Shown: piece after piece, positions 36,654 to 45,661 of the stretch
Position numbering within the stretch: position 1 is the stretch's first letter
Layout: every line of letters begins with the position of its first letter
Program-made: the position numbers and the translations under genes
The notes under the pieces: model-generated
Told to the model about the DNA's origin: nothing
The model's database searches: none
What the model saw: the letters and a program-made list of their open reading frames with translations, nothing else
Assembly: GCF_029210365.1 (NCBI RefSeq)
Contig: NZ_JARGES010000041.1
Coordinates: forward strand, 78,808-142,807
DNA length: 64,000 bases
Direction: 5' to 3'
Source: Mesorhizobium sp. YIM 152430
Lineage (GTDB): Bacteria; Pseudomonadota; Alphaproteobacteria; Rhizobiales; Rhizobiaceae

Positions 36654-36682
36654 CGTTCATCGTCGATATACGATGAACGATG
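36651..36682 (-). promoter_or_regulatory. Perfect inverted-repeat operator at arsR start
   Basis: CATCGTTCATCGT (36651-36663) and ACGATGAACGATG (36670-36682) are perfect 13-bp inverted arms with spacer CGATAT. Each arm itself contains two copies of an ATCGT-like pentamer. The arsR start codon is the first three bases of the left arm, and a TATATC element sits in the centre on the minus strand. This is the expected place for an ArsR-family autoregulatory site; binding is inferred. Confidence 0.75.
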
Positions 36683-36717
36683 AAATGGCAAGACCGCCCC
36701 TGGAGGCGGCCTTGCAT

Positions 36718-38583
36718 TTACTGACTGTCGGTGACCGGGGCGATCTGGTCGGAAACCGTGCTCATATCCGCCTTCTCGCCTTCCTCGGTCTCGTCGGGAA
36801 CGGCAAAGACCTGACCTGGCCAGATCATGTCTGGATCGCGGATCTGTTCCTGATTGGCGAGATAGATGGTCGAATAGCGCACGCCGCGCCCGTAGACGCG
36901 CCGGGAAATCCGCCACAGCGTATCGCCGCGCCGGATGATGACTGCGCCATCGGCAGCCTGAAGCGGTTCGGCCATCGTTTCCGCAATTGCAGCGGCTTGC
37001 GGCATGGCGTCGTCAGTCCGCGCCGAACCGGTGCCGGCCGTCGCAGCGCCCGGCGGGGCTGCGATCTCGTCGGCTGGATCGGCAGGTGGCCGATCGGCGG
37101 AGGCGGCGGCAGCTGGTGCATCTGCATCGGATTCAGCCTCGATGGCCGCTGCTTCGCCTCCGATTTGCGCCTGAGACTGCGACGAGGCCGGGGGAGTGGC
37201 ATTGCCGGTCGAAGACGATACGCCGCCGACGACCGTCCCGGCGCCATCACCGGCAGGAGCGACCTCCTCTCGTGCGGTAGCGGGCGGGGCGGCGGGAGTT
37301 CCAGATTCGGCAGTTCCCGCTTCGGCGGGCGCGCGCTCGGCAGGCGCGACGGCTGCCACCGCCTCACCCGGTTCGCGCTGGAACGGGACCGCTGCGCGGG
37401 CCGTCACTTCGCCGCCGGGGCCGATGACGTCGGCGCGCACGATATAGTCGCCCACCGGCAATTCGGTCTGCGTTTCGATCAGGAAGCGCCCACCTTCCGA
37501 CACGCGCGTCTCGCCGAGCAGGATCTCGTTGGCATAGACGCGCACGGTCGTGCCTGCGGCACCCCGCCCGGCCACGAACACCGTTCCGCCCTCGATCTCG
37601 ATCGCCTCGACTGCGAGCGAATTGCGCGGACTTGCCGGCCTGTCCTGGGTCGGGGACGTCCGGGGATCAGATCGCGCGGCTATTTGCGGCTCGTCGCCTG
37701 CCTCATCCGCCGCCCTATCGGCATCCGGTTCGGCAGGCGCATCGTCGCCCGTTACGGCCGGTGCCGATTCTTCTTCCATATCGGCAGCGTCCTGCGCGGC
37801 GGCTGAAATCTCTGCTGAGGACTGGTCGCCCGGCGCATCCTCGACGGGTGCGGCGGAGGACTCTGGAACTGCATCGATCGCGGCCTTCTCCTGCGTGACC
37901 ACGGTTTCGGCCTGAACTTCCGGGACGGTGATCAGCCGCGAAGGCGCGCCCGGTTCCTCGACGAGGGCCAGAACCTGCCCGTCCTGCGTATCCGGGACGG
38001 AAACGACGGCGGTTTCGAGGGATGTCGTGACCAGCCCCTCGCCGGGGCCGGTCGAGCGCAGCACGATCTGATAGTCGCCGGGGCGCAGCGCATCGTCGAG
38101 CACGGCAGCGAAGTCACCGGACGGTCCCACCTCGGCGCGCGCGATGATTTCGGCGCCCGACACGACTTCGAGATCCGAATTCGGTTCGGCGCTGCCTGCG
38201 ATCACCATCGATCCGTCGGGTTCGACACGAACGATGTCGAAGGACGGCACCACGAGATCGTCGTTCGCCTCCGCCTGTTCCGGTTCCGCTACGGCCGCGA
38301 CCTCGGCGGGCGCTCCAGGCGTTTCAGGTGCGTCCTGCGCCACATCATCGGGCGCGGCGGGTGTCGCCTCTCCTGCGGAAACGTCCTCCGCAGCCTGCGG
38401 CGCATCTTCTTCTTGCGGCGTTTCGGCCGTAGATTGCGGCTCGTCGGGCTCGGCCGCAGCCATCGGCGCGGAACTTTCCTCCACCGCCCATGGATCATGG
38501 ATGCCGGTGTAATAGACCATTGCAGCCGCAGCGGTGGACCCGCCTGCGGCGAACAACAAGATTTTCAGCCAGTTCGCGACCAT
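36718..38583 (-). CDS. Large acidic LysM-domain protein
   Basis: This 621-residue protein has one N-terminal membrane helix (about 5-25), long Ala/Glu/Pro/Asp-rich low-complexity stretches, two Ig-like beta modules of about 80 residues (near 115-210 and 330-430) with parallel wording (SDLEVVSGAEIIARAEV and TTVRVYANEILLGETRV), and a C-terminal LysM domain (DTLWRISRRVYGRG, NQEQIRDPDMIWPGQVF). LysM binds peptidoglycan, so the protein likely spans from inner membrane to the wall. Similar rhizobial proteins are uncharacterised. The arsR gene lies just downstream on the same strand but beyond an operator. Confidence 0.88.
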   Translation of the reverse strand: MVANWLKILLFAAGGSTAAAAMVYYTGIHDPWAVEESSAPMAAAEPDEPQSTAETPQEEDAPQAAEDVSAGEATPAAPDDVAQDAPETPGAPAEVAAVAEPEQAEANDDLVVPSFDIVRVEPDGSMVIAGSAEPNSDLEVVSGAEIIARAEVGPSGDFAAVLDDALRPGDYQIVLRSTGPGEGLVTTSLETAVVSVPDTQDGQVLALVEEPGAPSRLITVPEVQAETVVTQEKAAIDAVPESSAAPVEDAPGDQSSAEISAAAQDAADMEEESAPAVTGDDAPAEPDADRAADEAGDEPQIAARSDPRTSPTQDRPASPRNSLAVEAIEIEGGTVFVAGRGAAGTTVRVYANEILLGETRVSEGGRFLIETQTELPVGDYIVRADVIGPGGEVTARAAVPFQREPGEAVAAVAPAERAPAEAGTAESGTPAAPPATAREEVAPAGDGAGTVVGGVSSSTGNATPPASSQSQAQIGGEAAAIEAESDADAPAAAASADRPPADPADEIAAPPGAATAGTGSARTDDAMPQAAAIAETMAEPLQAADGAVIIRRGDTLWRISRRVYGRGVRYSTIYLANQEQIRDPDMIWPGQVFAVPDETEEGEKADMSTVSDQIAPVTDSQ

Positions 38584-38709
38584 TCGTGCCTTCCCGAAAC
38601 CGGTCTCAAAGCCGGCAAAGCCCGGTTTATCCGGTTTCCCGCACCGCTACAAGAAAAAGGCCACAGCCAAGACTTGACCTCACGGATTACGCGCCTACCC
38701 ATTGGGATC

Positions 38710-39321
38710 ATGAGCACGATTCGATCCATCTGCGTCTATTGCGGGTCCTCGCCGGGCAACAGCCCCATCTATCTCGAAGCCGGCCGCACGCTGGGCGAGG
38801 CCATTGCAAAAGCCGGTCTCACGCTCGTCTATGGCGGCGGGCTGAAAGGCATCATGGGCGCCGTCGCCAACGGCACGATCGAGGCGGGCGGCAACGTCAC
38901 CGGCATCATTCCCCGGTTCCTGATCCGCAAGGAAGCGGGAGACGAGGCCGGACTCGACCATCTCGACGAAGTGATTCTTACCGAAGACATGCACGCGCGC
39001 AAGCACGCCATGTTCGAGCGTTCCGATGCGTTCGTCGCTCTGCCCGGCGGCATCGGCACGGTCGAGGAAATCGTCGAGATCATGACCTGGGCCCAGCTCG
39101 GAAGACATGAAAAGCCGATGGTTTTCGGCAATGTGGCGGGCTTCTGGAACCCGATGCTGGCGCTGATCGATCACATGAAGGCCGAGGGGTTCATCCACTC
39201 GCAGCACATGGTTCGGCCGCTCGTGGTTGCCGAGCCGGCGCGGATCGTACCGGCGATCCTCGATGCCGCCCGGCAGACTACCGACGCCGAGGGCGATCCG
39301 GCGATCATCGAACGGATGTAG
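38710..39321 (+). CDS. LOG family (lysine decarboxylase-like) nucleotide-processing protein
   Basis: This 203-residue protein has the LOG signature: YGGGLKGIMG and LPGGIGTVEE, with Arg and Glu of the active site in place (ARKHAMFERSDAFV before it). LOG enzymes release cytokinin bases from nucleotide monophosphates in plants; bacterial members are phosphoribohydrolases and not lysine decarboxylases despite older names. GGGAT lies before the ATG. It is divergent from the LysM gene and its end overlaps rarD by 17 bases tail to tail. Confidence 0.9.
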   Translation: MSTIRSICVYCGSSPGNSPIYLEAGRTLGEAIAKAGLTLVYGGGLKGIMGAVANGTIEAGGNVTGIIPRFLIRKEAGDEAGLDHLDEVILTEDMHARKHAMFERSDAFVALPGGIGTVEEIVEIMTWAQLGRHEKPMVFGNVAGFWNPMLALIDHMKAEGFIHSQHMVRPLVVAEPARIVPAILDAARQTTDAEGDPAIIERM

Positions 39322-40261
39322 CCGCGACGGCCTCGGCAGCGCTTGCCCGGCGCTGCGTGAACATCGACCATGTATAGATCGCCAGCGCCGTCCAGATGAA
39401 GCCGAAGGCGACCAGCCGCGCGGTGCCGAACGGTTCGCCGAAGACGAAGACGGCGATGATCGCGATCATGGTCGGTGCGATATACTGCATGATGCCGATC
39501 GACGAAATCTTCAGGAGCTTCGCACCGAAGGCGTAGAGAACCAGCGGGATGGCCGTGATCGGACCGCACAGGACCAGCAGCGCCATGTCGAGGGGCATGT
39601 CGAGCCGGAAGCTGTTGGTGCCGGCCGTCGCCAGATAGCCGATCCACAGCACCGCCGGCGCGGTCAGGATCAGGACTTCGAGAAAAAAGCCCTGGCTGGG
39701 TCCGATCGGCAGCGTCTTGCGCAGGAAGCCATAGCCCGCGAAACTGAGCGCAAGAACCAGCGACACCCAGGGCAGACCGCCGGCCTCCCAGGTGAGGATC
39801 GCGACGGCGACGGCCGCCAGGCCGACGGCGACGAGTTGGGCTCGCGACAGCCGTTCTCCCAGCAGCACCGCGCCCATCACCACCGTCACCAGCGGGTTGA
39901 TGTAGTAGCCCAGCGCCGTTTCGACCGTGCGGTCGACGGCGATGGCCCAGATATAGACGCCCCAATTGACCGAGATCAGCGCCGCCGTCAGCGTCGCCAT
40001 CAACAGCGTGCGCGGCGAGCGCAGCGCCGGCCCGATGTCCCCGGTCCGCCCCATGGCGAAGAGGATGATCGCCGCTACGGGAAGCGACCAGACGACGCGA
40101 TGGGCGACGATTTCCGACGCCGGCACATGGTCGAGCGCCTTCATCAGGAGCGGCATGAACCCCCACAGGAGATAGGCCGCGCCGGCGAAGGCGAAGCCGC
40201 GCAAGGGCTCAGGCTGTTCGGCCTGCATCGGGGCGTGGGGTGCGTTCATTTCAGTCTGCAT
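39305..40261 (-). CDS. rarD: EamA/RarD family permease
   Basis: This 318-residue protein has about ten hydrophobic helices in two EamA repeats. GAAYLLWGFMPLLMKAL at the N-terminus, HRVVWSLP, NWGVYIWA, ETALGYYINPL and GIMQYIAPTM are characteristic of RarD. RarD was linked to chloramphenicol sensitivity in Pseudomonas, but substrates remain unclear. The gene is single, 95 bases downstream of cimA. An alternative ATG four codons in is possible. Confidence 0.9.
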   Translation of the reverse strand: MQTEMNAPHAPMQAEQPEPLRGFAFAGAAYLLWGFMPLLMKALDHVPASEIVAHRVVWSLPVAAIILFAMGRTGDIGPALRSPRTLLMATLTAALISVNWGVYIWAIAVDRTVETALGYYINPLVTVVMGAVLLGERLSRAQLVAVGLAAVAVAILTWEAGGLPWVSLVLALSFAGYGFLRKTLPIGPSQGFFLEVLILTAPAVLWIGYLATAGTNSFRLDMPLDMALLVLCGPITAIPLVLYAFGAKLLKISSIGIMQYIAPTMIAIIAVFVFGEPFGTARLVAFGFIWTALAIYTWSMFTQRRASAAEAVAATSVR

Positions 40262-40356
40262 TCATCCGGTTCAGCGTGCGGTCGGTGTCGCACGCCCGCC
40301 CGTTTGCGACCATCGCAAATCATTGATGCACCAATCGCATCCGGTTGATGGTGCAA

Positions 40357-41970
40357 TCACTGGGCGGCGATGCGCGCCTCTTCGCCCGCCTTCACCAGCT
40401 TGTAGACGATCGAATCGAGCAGCGCCTGGAACGAGGCGTCGATGATGTTGTCGGAGACGCCCACCGTCCACCAGCGCGCGCCGGCCGCGTCGCGCGATTC
40501 GATCAGGACACGGGTGATTGCCTCGGTGCCGCCATTGAGGATGCGCACCTTGTAGTCGACCAGCTCGAGGTCCTCGATCTCCGCCTGGAATTTCCCGAGA
40601 TCCTTGCGCAAGGCAAGATCGAGCGCATTGACCGGGCCATGGCCTTCTGCGACCGACATCTTCGCCTCGCCGTCGACCGTCAGTTTCACGACCGCTTCCG
40701 ATACCGTCTTCAACTCGCCATTGGCGTCGAAACGGCGCTCGACCATGCAGCGAAAGCTGTCGACCTTGAAAAGATCCGGCACGGGGCCGAGCGTGCGCCG
40801 TGCCAGAAGCTCGAAGCTGGCATCCGCGCCCTCATAGGCGTAGCCCTGCGCCTCGCGCTCCTTGACCAGCGAGACCAGCGTGTCGAGACGCGGATCGGCC
40901 CTGTCGACGGCGATGCCGCGCCGCTTCAGTTCGGCGATGAAATTCGACTTCCCGCCCTGATCCGAAACCATGACCTTACGCGCATTGCCGACCGTTTCGG
41001 GCGGCACATGCTCATAGGTCTGCGGCTCCTTGAGGATTGCCGAGGCGTGGATGCCAGCCTTGGTCGCGAAGGCCGACGCGCCGACATAGGGCGCCTGGGC
41101 GTTCGGCGCGCGATTCAGAAGTTCGTCGAAGGCGCGCGAAAGCCGTGCGAGGCCCTCCAGCCCTCCGGGGGTGATCGCGGTCTCGAAGCGCTCTGCAAAG
41201 GCCGGCTTGAGGACGAGCGTCGGGATGATGGTGACGAGATTGGCGTTGCCGCAGCGCTCGCCGATGCCGTTCAGCGTACCCTGCACCTGCCGCACGCCCG
41301 CCTCGACGGCGGCGAGCGAGTTCGCCACCGCCTGCCCGGTGTCATCATGGGCGTGGATGCCGAGATGGTCGCCGGGAATGCCGGAAGCGATCACCGCAGC
41401 AACGATCTCGCGCAGCTCGGCCGGCTGCGTGCCGCCATTCGTGTCGCATAGGACAACCCAGCGGGCGCCGGCGGCGTATGCCGCTTTTGCACAGGCCATT
41501 GCGTAGGCCGGATTGGCCTTGTAGCCGTCGAAGAAGTGCTCGCAATCGACCATCGGCTCCCGGCCCGCCGCCTTCGCCGCCTCGACGGAGGCGCGGATCG
41601 CGTCGAGATTTTCTTCATTCGTGCAGCCGAGCGCGATGCGGACGTGATAGTCCCAGCTTTTGGCCACGAAGCAGATCGCGTCTGCCCTCGCCTGGAGAAG
41701 TTCAGCGAGGCCGGGATCGTTCGATGCCGAGACCCCTGCCCGCTTGGTCATTCCAAAGGCGACGAAGGTCGATTTCGACGTGCGCTTTTCCTGAAAGAAC
41801 GCCGTGTCGGTCGGGTTCGCGCCGGGATAGCCGCCCTCGACATAGTCGATGCCGAACGCATCGAGCATTCCCGCGATCGCGATCTTGTCCTCGACGGAAA
41901 AGTCGACGCCCGGCGTCTGCTGGCCGTCTCGCAATGTCGTGTCGAAGAGATAGATGCGTTCGCGGGTCAT
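40357..41970 (-). CDS. cimA: Citramalate synthase
   Basis: CimA condenses acetyl-CoA and pyruvate to citramalate, giving a threonine-independent route to isoleucine. The 537-residue protein has the DRE-TIM barrel (IYLFDTTLRDGQQTPG, then CDTNGGTQPAEL and GIHAHDDTGQAVANSL with metal-binding His), and a C-terminal LeuA-type regulatory domain (about 400-520) that usually senses isoleucine. Within the LeuA family, length and the YEGADASFELL segment favour CimA over 2-isopropylmalate or homocitrate synthase. AAGGA supports the start, which overlaps the GFA stop by four bases. Confidence 0.92.
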   Translation of the reverse strand: MTRERIYLFDTTLRDGQQTPGVDFSVEDKIAIAGMLDAFGIDYVEGGYPGANPTDTAFFQEKRTSKSTFVAFGMTKRAGVSASNDPGLAELLQARADAICFVAKSWDYHVRIALGCTNEENLDAIRASVEAAKAAGREPMVDCEHFFDGYKANPAYAMACAKAAYAAGARWVVLCDTNGGTQPAELREIVAAVIASGIPGDHLGIHAHDDTGQAVANSLAAVEAGVRQVQGTLNGIGERCGNANLVTIIPTLVLKPAFAERFETAITPGGLEGLARLSRAFDELLNRAPNAQAPYVGASAFATKAGIHASAILKEPQTYEHVPPETVGNARKVMVSDQGGKSNFIAELKRRGIAVDRADPRLDTLVSLVKEREAQGYAYEGADASFELLARRTLGPVPDLFKVDSFRCMVERRFDANGELKTVSEAVVKLTVDGEAKMSVAEGHGPVNALDLALRKDLGKFQAEIEDLELVDYKVRILNGGTEAITRVLIESRDAAGARWWTVGVSDNIIDASFQALLDSIVYKLVKAGEEARIAAQ

Positions 41971-42455
41971 GTCCGGTCCTTCGGCGGCCAGGATTCGGTA
42001 TCGTGATCCGGGTGCTGAAACGATTTCAGATCGGCGAGAAATGGAGCGGCGCCGTCGCTCTCCGTGCGCTCCGAAGACAGCGGCGCAAGATCGTCGACAT
42101 AGGGAAGCTTGGCTTCGATGCCCCATTGCTTCGTCGGCGCCACCGAGGCCGGATCGTCGAACGCGCCGATGGCGAGCGCGATGCCGTCAGGCGCCTCGTA
42201 GGTCAGCGGCGTGCCGCATTCGGCGCAAAAGCCGCGCAGAACGTGGTTCGACGAACGGTAGCGCTTGGGCTCGCCGCGTGTCCATACGAGCCCGTTTTCG
42301 GGCGCCGTCGCAAGCGGTGCGTAAAACGCGCCGAACGCCTTCTGGCACATGCGGCAATGGCAGATCGAGACGGAAGTCAGCGCCCCCTCGATGCGGAAGC
42401 GCACCGCGCCGCACTGGCAGCCGCCGGTGTAGACGGGTTTGTTGGGCAGGCTCAC
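41967..42455 (-). CDS. GFA (glutathione-dependent formaldehyde-activating) family protein
   Basis: This 162-residue protein has the GFA zinc-site pattern: Cys13/Cys15 in [10 protein letters not shown], Cys32/Cys34/Cys37 in CHCRMC, and Cys77/Cys80 in CAECGTP. Family members include the enzyme once proposed to join formaldehyde with glutathione; most are uncharacterised. The GTG start overlaps the cysS stop (GTGA) and follows GGAGG; its stop overlaps the cimA start (ATGA). The gene is therefore inserted between two amino-acid genes with full translational coupling. Confidence 0.88.
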   Translation of the reverse strand: MSLPNKPVYTGGCQCGAVRFRIEGALTSVSICHCRMCQKAFGAFYAPLATAPENGLVWTRGEPKRYRSSNHVLRGFCAECGTPLTYEAPDGIALAIGAFDDPASVAPTKQWGIEAKLPYVDDLAPLSSERTESDGAAPFLADLKSFQHPDHDTESWPPKDRT

Positions 42456-43882
42456 CTCTTCACCTCCCACGTCGTCACGCGCTCCCCGGTCGTCGGATCC
42501 TTGCCATCCTTCAACTGGATGCCCTGTGCCAGAAGCTCGTCGCGGATGCGGTCGGCTTCGGTCCAGTTCTTGTCGCGGATGAAGGCGAGGCGGTTGGCGA
42601 CAAAACGCTTCACGGCATCTTCATCGACATCAATCGTTTCCGGCTCGAATCCCAAAAATGCGATTGTGGCCTTCAGCGATGCCGCAGCCTCGTCCGTGCC
42701 CCTGCCCGCCAATTGCGAAAGAGCATGAAACGCGTCGCTGGTGGCCATATCGTCCGCAAGCGTGTCCAGTATAGGTTGCGAAACATCGCCTTGGACGGGT
42801 GCCTGATCTGCAATCCGCAACCACTTGCGCAAGGTGCTTTCCGCTTCCTCTAGCCGCCTCACGCTAAAATCAATCGGCTCGCGATAATGCGTCATCAGCA
42901 TTGCCAATCGCAGCACCTCGCCCGGCCACTTCCGCCCGCCGAATTTTTCCGTGTGCAGCAGGTCGTGAATGGTGACGAAATTCCCCTCGCTCTTCGACAT
43001 CTTGCGGCCTTCGACCTGCAAGAAACCGTTGTGGAGCCAGTAATTCGCCATCACCTCGGTCCCATGGGCGCAGCGGGACTGGGCGATTTCGTTTTCGTGG
43101 TGGGGGAAGATGAGGTCGAGGCCGCCGCCGTGGATGTCGAAGATTTCGCCCAGATAGGCGGCCGACATGGCCGAGCATTCGATGTGCCAGCCGGGGCGGC
43201 CGCGGATCGCCAGCGGTTTGCCGCCGATTGTGAAGGTTGCATCCCAGCCGGGCTCGGCCTCGCTCGACGCCTTCCAGAGCACGAAATCGCCGGGGTTCTT
43301 CTTGTGGATGTCGACGGCGACGCGGGCGCCGGCGCGCTGGTCTTCGAGGTTGCGGCCCGAGAGCTTGCCGTAATCCTCCATCGAGACCGTGTCGAAGAGG
43401 ATTTCCCCTTCCGCCGCATAGGCATGGCCGCGATCGATGAGAGATTGAATCAGGCCGACCATGTCGGCCTTGCCGTCCGCGCGCGGCAGCACGAATTCGG
43501 TCGCGCGCGGCTCGTGCGTCGGCGGGAGGCAGCCGAGGGCCTTCACATCCTCATGGAACTGCGTCGCCGTCGTTTCAGTGACCTTGCGGATCGCCTCGTT
43601 AAGCGGCAGGTCGGGAAAATCGCGCAGGGCGCGCGCGTTGATCTTGTCGTCGACGTCGGTGATGTTGCGCACATAGGTGACGTTTGCCTCGCCATAGAGA
43701 TGGCGCAGCAGGCGAAACAGCACGTCGAACACGATGACCGGGCGCGCATTGCCGATATGGGCGAAGTCGTAGACCGTGGGGCCGCAGACATACATCCGCA
43801 CGTTTTGCGGATCGATCGGCCGGAAGACCTCCTTCGTCTTCGTCAGCGTATTGGTCAAGCGCAGTTGCGGCGCTTCAGTCAT
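42452..43882 (-). CDS. cysS: Cysteinyl-tRNA synthetase
   Basis: CysRS charges tRNA-Cys and, as now known in some systems, can make cysteine persulfides. The 476-residue class I enzyme has [17 protein letters not shown] (zinc ligand Cys33 and HIGN), WHIECSAMS, the HHENEIAQS zinc segment and KMSKSEGNF. The order cysS-GFA-cimA with four-base overlaps suggests one transcript starting upstream of cysS. Confidence 0.96.
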   Translation of the reverse strand: MTEAPQLRLTNTLTKTKEVFRPIDPQNVRMYVCGPTVYDFAHIGNARPVIVFDVLFRLLRHLYGEANVTYVRNITDVDDKINARALRDFPDLPLNEAIRKVTETTATQFHEDVKALGCLPPTHEPRATEFVLPRADGKADMVGLIQSLIDRGHAYAAEGEILFDTVSMEDYGKLSGRNLEDQRAGARVAVDIHKKNPGDFVLWKASSEAEPGWDATFTIGGKPLAIRGRPGWHIECSAMSAAYLGEIFDIHGGGLDLIFPHHENEIAQSRCAHGTEVMANYWLHNGFLQVEGRKMSKSEGNFVTIHDLLHTEKFGGRKWPGEVLRLAMLMTHYREPIDFSVRRLEEAESTLRKWLRIADQAPVQGDVSQPILDTLADDMATSDAFHALSQLAGRGTDEAAASLKATIAFLGFEPETIDVDEDAVKRFVANRLAFIRDKNWTEADRIRDELLAQGIQLKDGKDPTTGERVTTWEVKR

Positions 43883-44243
43883 GCGTCAACCTTCCCACGG
43901 AACCAGTCCTCCACCGGCTGGCCGGGAGGTTTTCTCGTTCACGATCGGAAGGGCGAAAACGTCCAGACCAGCAGACTGCTAGCCGATAATGCAAATGCCG
44001 GTAATGGCGAGCTGCGTTTTCATGGCCTGCTTTATCGCGCTGCCATCAAGGCGCGTCAAGGGCGGAAATACGGCCGCCGAATGGCCGTTCGCGTGGCAAA
44101 AATGCCGCATAAAGAATGCGTTAAGCATGACGCTACAAATTGAACTGAATTGTCCGCATCGGCCATCCTTGCGGCCAAGCTTTGGTCTTATTCGATCCCC
44201 ACCTCGGGCGGGTAGCCGCCGGACAACCGAACAGGAGATTGAG
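43883..44243. other. Divergent cysS/small-ORF intergenic region, no gene
   Basis: The 361 bases between cysS and the small gene carry no frame with coding character. I see a short 6-bp inverted repeat (44070-44075 with 44083-44088) and AT-richer sequence around 44080-44150 that could hold a promoter for the small gene, but no convincing -35/-10 pair. Confidence 0.5.
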
Positions 44244-44411
44244 ATGCCCGTCCTCGCCACCAAGACCGAACGCCAGCGCGCCGAATACATGTCGCTGACC
44301 CAGCACTACCGCAATATCGGCCCGGCAGCGATCCTGGCAGCCGTGCTTGCCGCGCCGCGCAAGCGCACGGCCGAGCCGAAGTCGCCGCAGACGATGAAGA
44401 AGTCGGCCTAA
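44244..44411 (+). CDS. Small basic protein, 55 residues, unknown function
   Basis: The frame reads MPVLATKTERQRAEYMSLTQ and ends TMKKSA, with a strong ACAGGAG ribosome site seven bases before the ATG. The composition is basic (many Lys/Arg) with an amphipathic helix around AAILAAVLAAPRKR. Small size, strong ribosome site and isolated position behind a long upstream region suggest a real, possibly well-expressed gene. It does not match any family I know. Its stop overlaps the convergent SRAP gene by four bases. Confidence 0.6.
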   Translation: MPVLATKTERQRAEYMSLTQHYRNIGPAAILAAVLAAPRKRTAEPKSPQTMKKSA

Positions 44412-45166
44412 AAAAGATCGAGCTGACCGGCCTTCGGCCTCGGCTTTTTCCCGGCAACAGGCTCCGGCGCGACCAGCGCCGGGTGAGTAAGATCCGGGTC
44501 GTCATTGGCGACCTTGTTGACGCGGTCCGATACCGGGATCGCCTCGAACAGGTCCGGCTCGGCCGGACGCATCAGATGCGAAACGTCGCGCGGTTCGTTG
44601 CCGACGCAGTCGAGCCATTCGGCGAAATCCTGCTCGTGAACGACGACCGGCATCCGGTCGTGGATCGGCGCCAGCTTCTCGTTGGCCGACGTCGTCAGGA
44701 TCGCCCCGGTGTCCATCTCGCTGCCCTTCGGGTCGATATAGGTTTCCATCAGCCCGGCGAAGGCCAGCGCGCCGCCATGGCGCGGCTTGAGAAAGTAAGG
44801 CTGCGGCCTGCCCTTCCCGTCACGCTTCCACTCATAGAAGCCCGATGCCGGCACCAGCGTGCGCCGGTGGCGAAGGGCGGCGCGGAAGGCGTTCTTCTCG
44901 GCGGCGGTCTCCGAGCGCGCATTGATCAGCAGCGGAAACGCCTTCACATCCTTGACCCAGGACGGCAGAAGGCCCCAGCGGACGAGTTCGGCGCGGCGGT
45001 CGGGCAGGTTCGAGCCCGGCTCGCGGCGATAGCCGGCTGCAATCATCAGGATCGGCTGCGTCGGCGCGATGTTGAAGGGAGGTGCCAGCCCGCCCTCGAG
45101 CGGCATGATCGCGAACAGCGCCTCGATCTCAGCCGCCGTCTGGGTCAATACGAAACGTCCACACAT
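44408..45166 (-). CDS. SRAP domain protein (YedK/HMCES family)
   Basis: SRAP proteins form a stable thiazolidine crosslink with abasic sites in single-stranded DNA and shield forks. The 252-residue protein has nucleophile Cys2 (MCGRF), Asn82 in INARSET, Glu112 in GFYEW and His169 in HDRMPV, the complete active site. After the domain, a charged linker leads to the C-terminal QLDLF (248-252), identical to the bacterial beta-clamp-binding consensus. This tail is beyond the length of E. coli YedK. The gene is divergent from the Nudix gene with 45 bases between. Confidence 0.92.
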   Translation of the reverse strand: MCGRFVLTQTAAEIEALFAIMPLEGGLAPPFNIAPTQPILMIAAGYRREPGSNLPDRRAELVRWGLLPSWVKDVKAFPLLINARSETAAEKNAFRAALRHRRTLVPASGFYEWKRDGKGRPQPYFLKPRHGGALAFAGLMETYIDPKGSEMDTGAILTTSANEKLAPIHDRMPVVVHEQDFAEWLDCVGNEPRDVSHLMRPAEPDLFEAIPVSDRVNKVANDDPDLTHPALVAPEPVAGKKPRPKAGQLDLF

Positions 45167-45211
45167 GCGCCCTATTTAGGGGACGGGACTGAATAACGGG
45201 AGAGCCATCCG

Positions 45212-45658
45212 ATGAAACGCATCGCCGCCGCTTCCGTCGCACTTGTGCGGGAGGGGCGCTTCCTGCTGGTCAAACGCGGGCGCGGCGCAGCGCGCGGCCA
45301 ATATGCCTTTCCGGGCGGGCGGTGCGAGACGGGCGAAAGCGCGGAGGATGCGGCCCGCCGGGAACTGACGGAGGAAACTGGGCTCGTCACAGGCAGGCTG
45401 ACGCTCCTGCGCCGGATCGAGATCGAGAGTGAGGACATGATCTTTGAACTCGACGTGTTTCAGGCAGACGAGGCCACCGGAGAGGCGCTCGCCGCAGACG
45501 ATGCCGAAAGCCTCGGCTGGTTCACGCCCGGCGAGATGGCAAGGCTCGACGTCACCGCGTCGACGCTGGAATTCGCGCGCGAGATCGCCGCGTCACATTG
45601 CGGCCCGACAGGCGAGCGATTAAACGATGGCCTCGTCACCTGGAACGGACCCCGCTAG
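45212..45658 (+). CDS. Nudix hydrolase
   Basis: This 148-residue protein has a complete Nudix box at 36-58: Gly36, Glu42, and RELTEETGL at the end, matching GX5EX7REUXEEXGU. The early VALVREGRFLLVKRGRG and FPGG are typical of ADP-ribose or nucleotide-sugar pyrophosphatases of the COG1051 type; substrate not assigned. GGGAG lies before the start. The next gene starts three bases after its stop, so they are probably cotranscribed. Confidence 0.9.
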   Translation: MKRIAAASVALVREGRFLLVKRGRGAARGQYAFPGGRCETGESAEDAARRELTEETGLVTGRLTLLRRIEIESEDMIFELDVFQADEATGEALAADDAESLGWFTPGEMARLDVTASTLEFAREIAASHCGPTGERLNDGLVTWNGPR

Positions 45659-45661
45659 CAC

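Noticed and set aside
38155..38550. Open plus-strand frames over the LysM gene
   Set aside because: They arise from Ala/Glu/Pro-rich codons read backwards and show Ser/Ala-rich low complexity only.
44070..44088. Short inverted repeat as a terminator for cysS or the small gene
   Set aside because: Six-bp stem without T tract and upstream of both genes; too weak to call.
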